Below are positions 63,696 to 64,000 of a stretch of DNA of 64,000 nucleotides, piece after piece. The notes beneath the pieces are model-generated. The model made no database searches. It worked only from the letters and a program-made list of their open reading frames with translations, and had not been told where the DNA came from. This stretch comes from Paenarthrobacter sp. Z7-10 (lineage in GTDB: Bacteria; Actinomycetota; Actinomycetes; Actinomycetales; Micrococcaceae). The position numbers and the translations under genes were made by a program. Where the stretch lies: contig NZ_JADPVH010000016.1 in assembly GCF_026932795.1 (NCBI RefSeq), forward strand, positions 1 through 64,000. Direction: 5' to 3'. The first letter of the stretch is position 1; each line of letters begins with the position of its first letter.

Positions 63696-64000
63696 ATGAC
63701 CACCGTCCCACTGGATTCAACCGTGACCATTCCGGGGGAACAGTCCTCGCGCGCGGCATTGAGCTCGACGGCCGTGGAGCTGCTGCTGAAATTGTGGGAG
63801 CAGCACGGGCCACTGATGTTCCATCAGTCCGGAGGCTGCTGCGACGGCTCTTCCCCTATGTGCTTTCCGGCTGGCGAATTCATCACCGGCAACGCGGACA
63901 TCCTGCTTGGACGCTTCGATTTGGCCCAGCCGACCGGCTCCAAACCACTTGAGTTTTGGATGTCCAAGGAGCAGTTCAATTACTGGAGCCACACCCATCT
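63696..64000 (+). CDS. DUF779 domain protein, partial at window end
   Basis: The first 101 codons are in view and no stop codon is reached. ATG 63696 follows AGGAGGAG by 5 bases, an excellent ribosome site. LMFHQSGGCCDGSSPMCFPA with its cysteine pair and GEFITGNADILLG are the DUF779 signature; FWMSKEQFNYWSHTH would be followed by a few dozen more residues in the family. DUF779 genes regularly follow ExaC-type aldehyde dehydrogenase genes and may assist them. Here the partner dehydrogenase is destroyed while this gene is intact. A short N-terminal extension before the family core is present. Confidence 0.92.
   Translation, partial: MTTVPLDSTVTIPGEQSSRAALSSTAVELLLKLWEQHGPLMFHQSGGCCDGSSPMCFPAGEFITGNADILLGRFDLAQPTGSKPLEFWMSKEQFNYWSHTH

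Overview
The window reads as a chromosomal segment of a high-GC Gram-positive bacterium of the Micrococcaceae (Arthrobacter-like). Three observations support this: a SAM-IV-type riboswitch ahead of metYX, an acyl-CoA carboxylase beta subunit coupled to a short epsilon-like subunit, and many genes that start 6-7 bases after a TANNNT -10 box (leaderless starts). No rRNA, phage, insertion sequence or CRISPR array was seen. The assignment rests on gene content only.

Layout. 0.2-0.8 kb: a GNAT acetyltransferase. 1.1-10.4 kb (minus): tRNA-Asn, dnaG, a VOC protein, dgt, dusB, a GNAT gene, glyS and a lactonase. dusB and the GNAT gene each carry one in-frame TAG. 10.6-19.4 kb: an S4 protein, an esterase, riboswitch-controlled metY-metX, an SGNH hydrolase, a VOC protein behind a possible iron box, a CPBP protease, a histidine phosphatase and a CDF transporter. 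19.4-24.3 kb (minus): a SIS isomerase, ROK kinase, PfkB kinase, class II aldolase and DeoR regulator, which together could take an amino sugar through tagatose-6-phosphate to triose phosphates. 24.7-25.9 kb: a solitary hutI flanked by short tandem repeats. 26.2-32.7 kb (plus): a sugar ABC importer without its ATPase, interleaved with three Gfo/Idh/MocA oxidoreductases. 32.8-36.9 kb: a LysE exporter, an FAD amine oxidase, kbl and tdh (threonine to glycine).

37.2-40.5 kb (minus): gatCAB. 40.7-49.5 kb: a HEAT protein, then a tightly overlapping minus-strand series with birA, a PH-domain membrane protein, an adenylate cyclase, a small unknown ORF, a PP2C phosphatase, ligA, an inositol-monophosphatase-like gene and a DUF2087 gene. 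49.6-54.5 kb: an SDR, an acyl-CoA carboxylase beta/epsilon pair, and a one-carbon pair made of an FTCD_C-type cyclohydrolase and a FolD homologue that resembles yeast Mtd1. 54.5-61.4 kb: a DUF885 peptidase-like protein, PPC and YbjQ proteins, and a TetR regulator with an MMPL exporter. 61.4-64.0 kb: a decayed locus with a VOC gene broken by TGA, a truncated GAF regulator, an aldehyde dehydrogenase with two deletions and an intact DUF779 gene that runs off the window.

Three features recur across the window. A roughly 60-bp palindromic element occurs three times between genes. Short in-frame tandem repeats expand low-complexity linkers in several proteins (DnaG, lactonase, MetX, CPBP, PfkB). 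Many genes overlap by ATGA or GTGA, which points to translational coupling.
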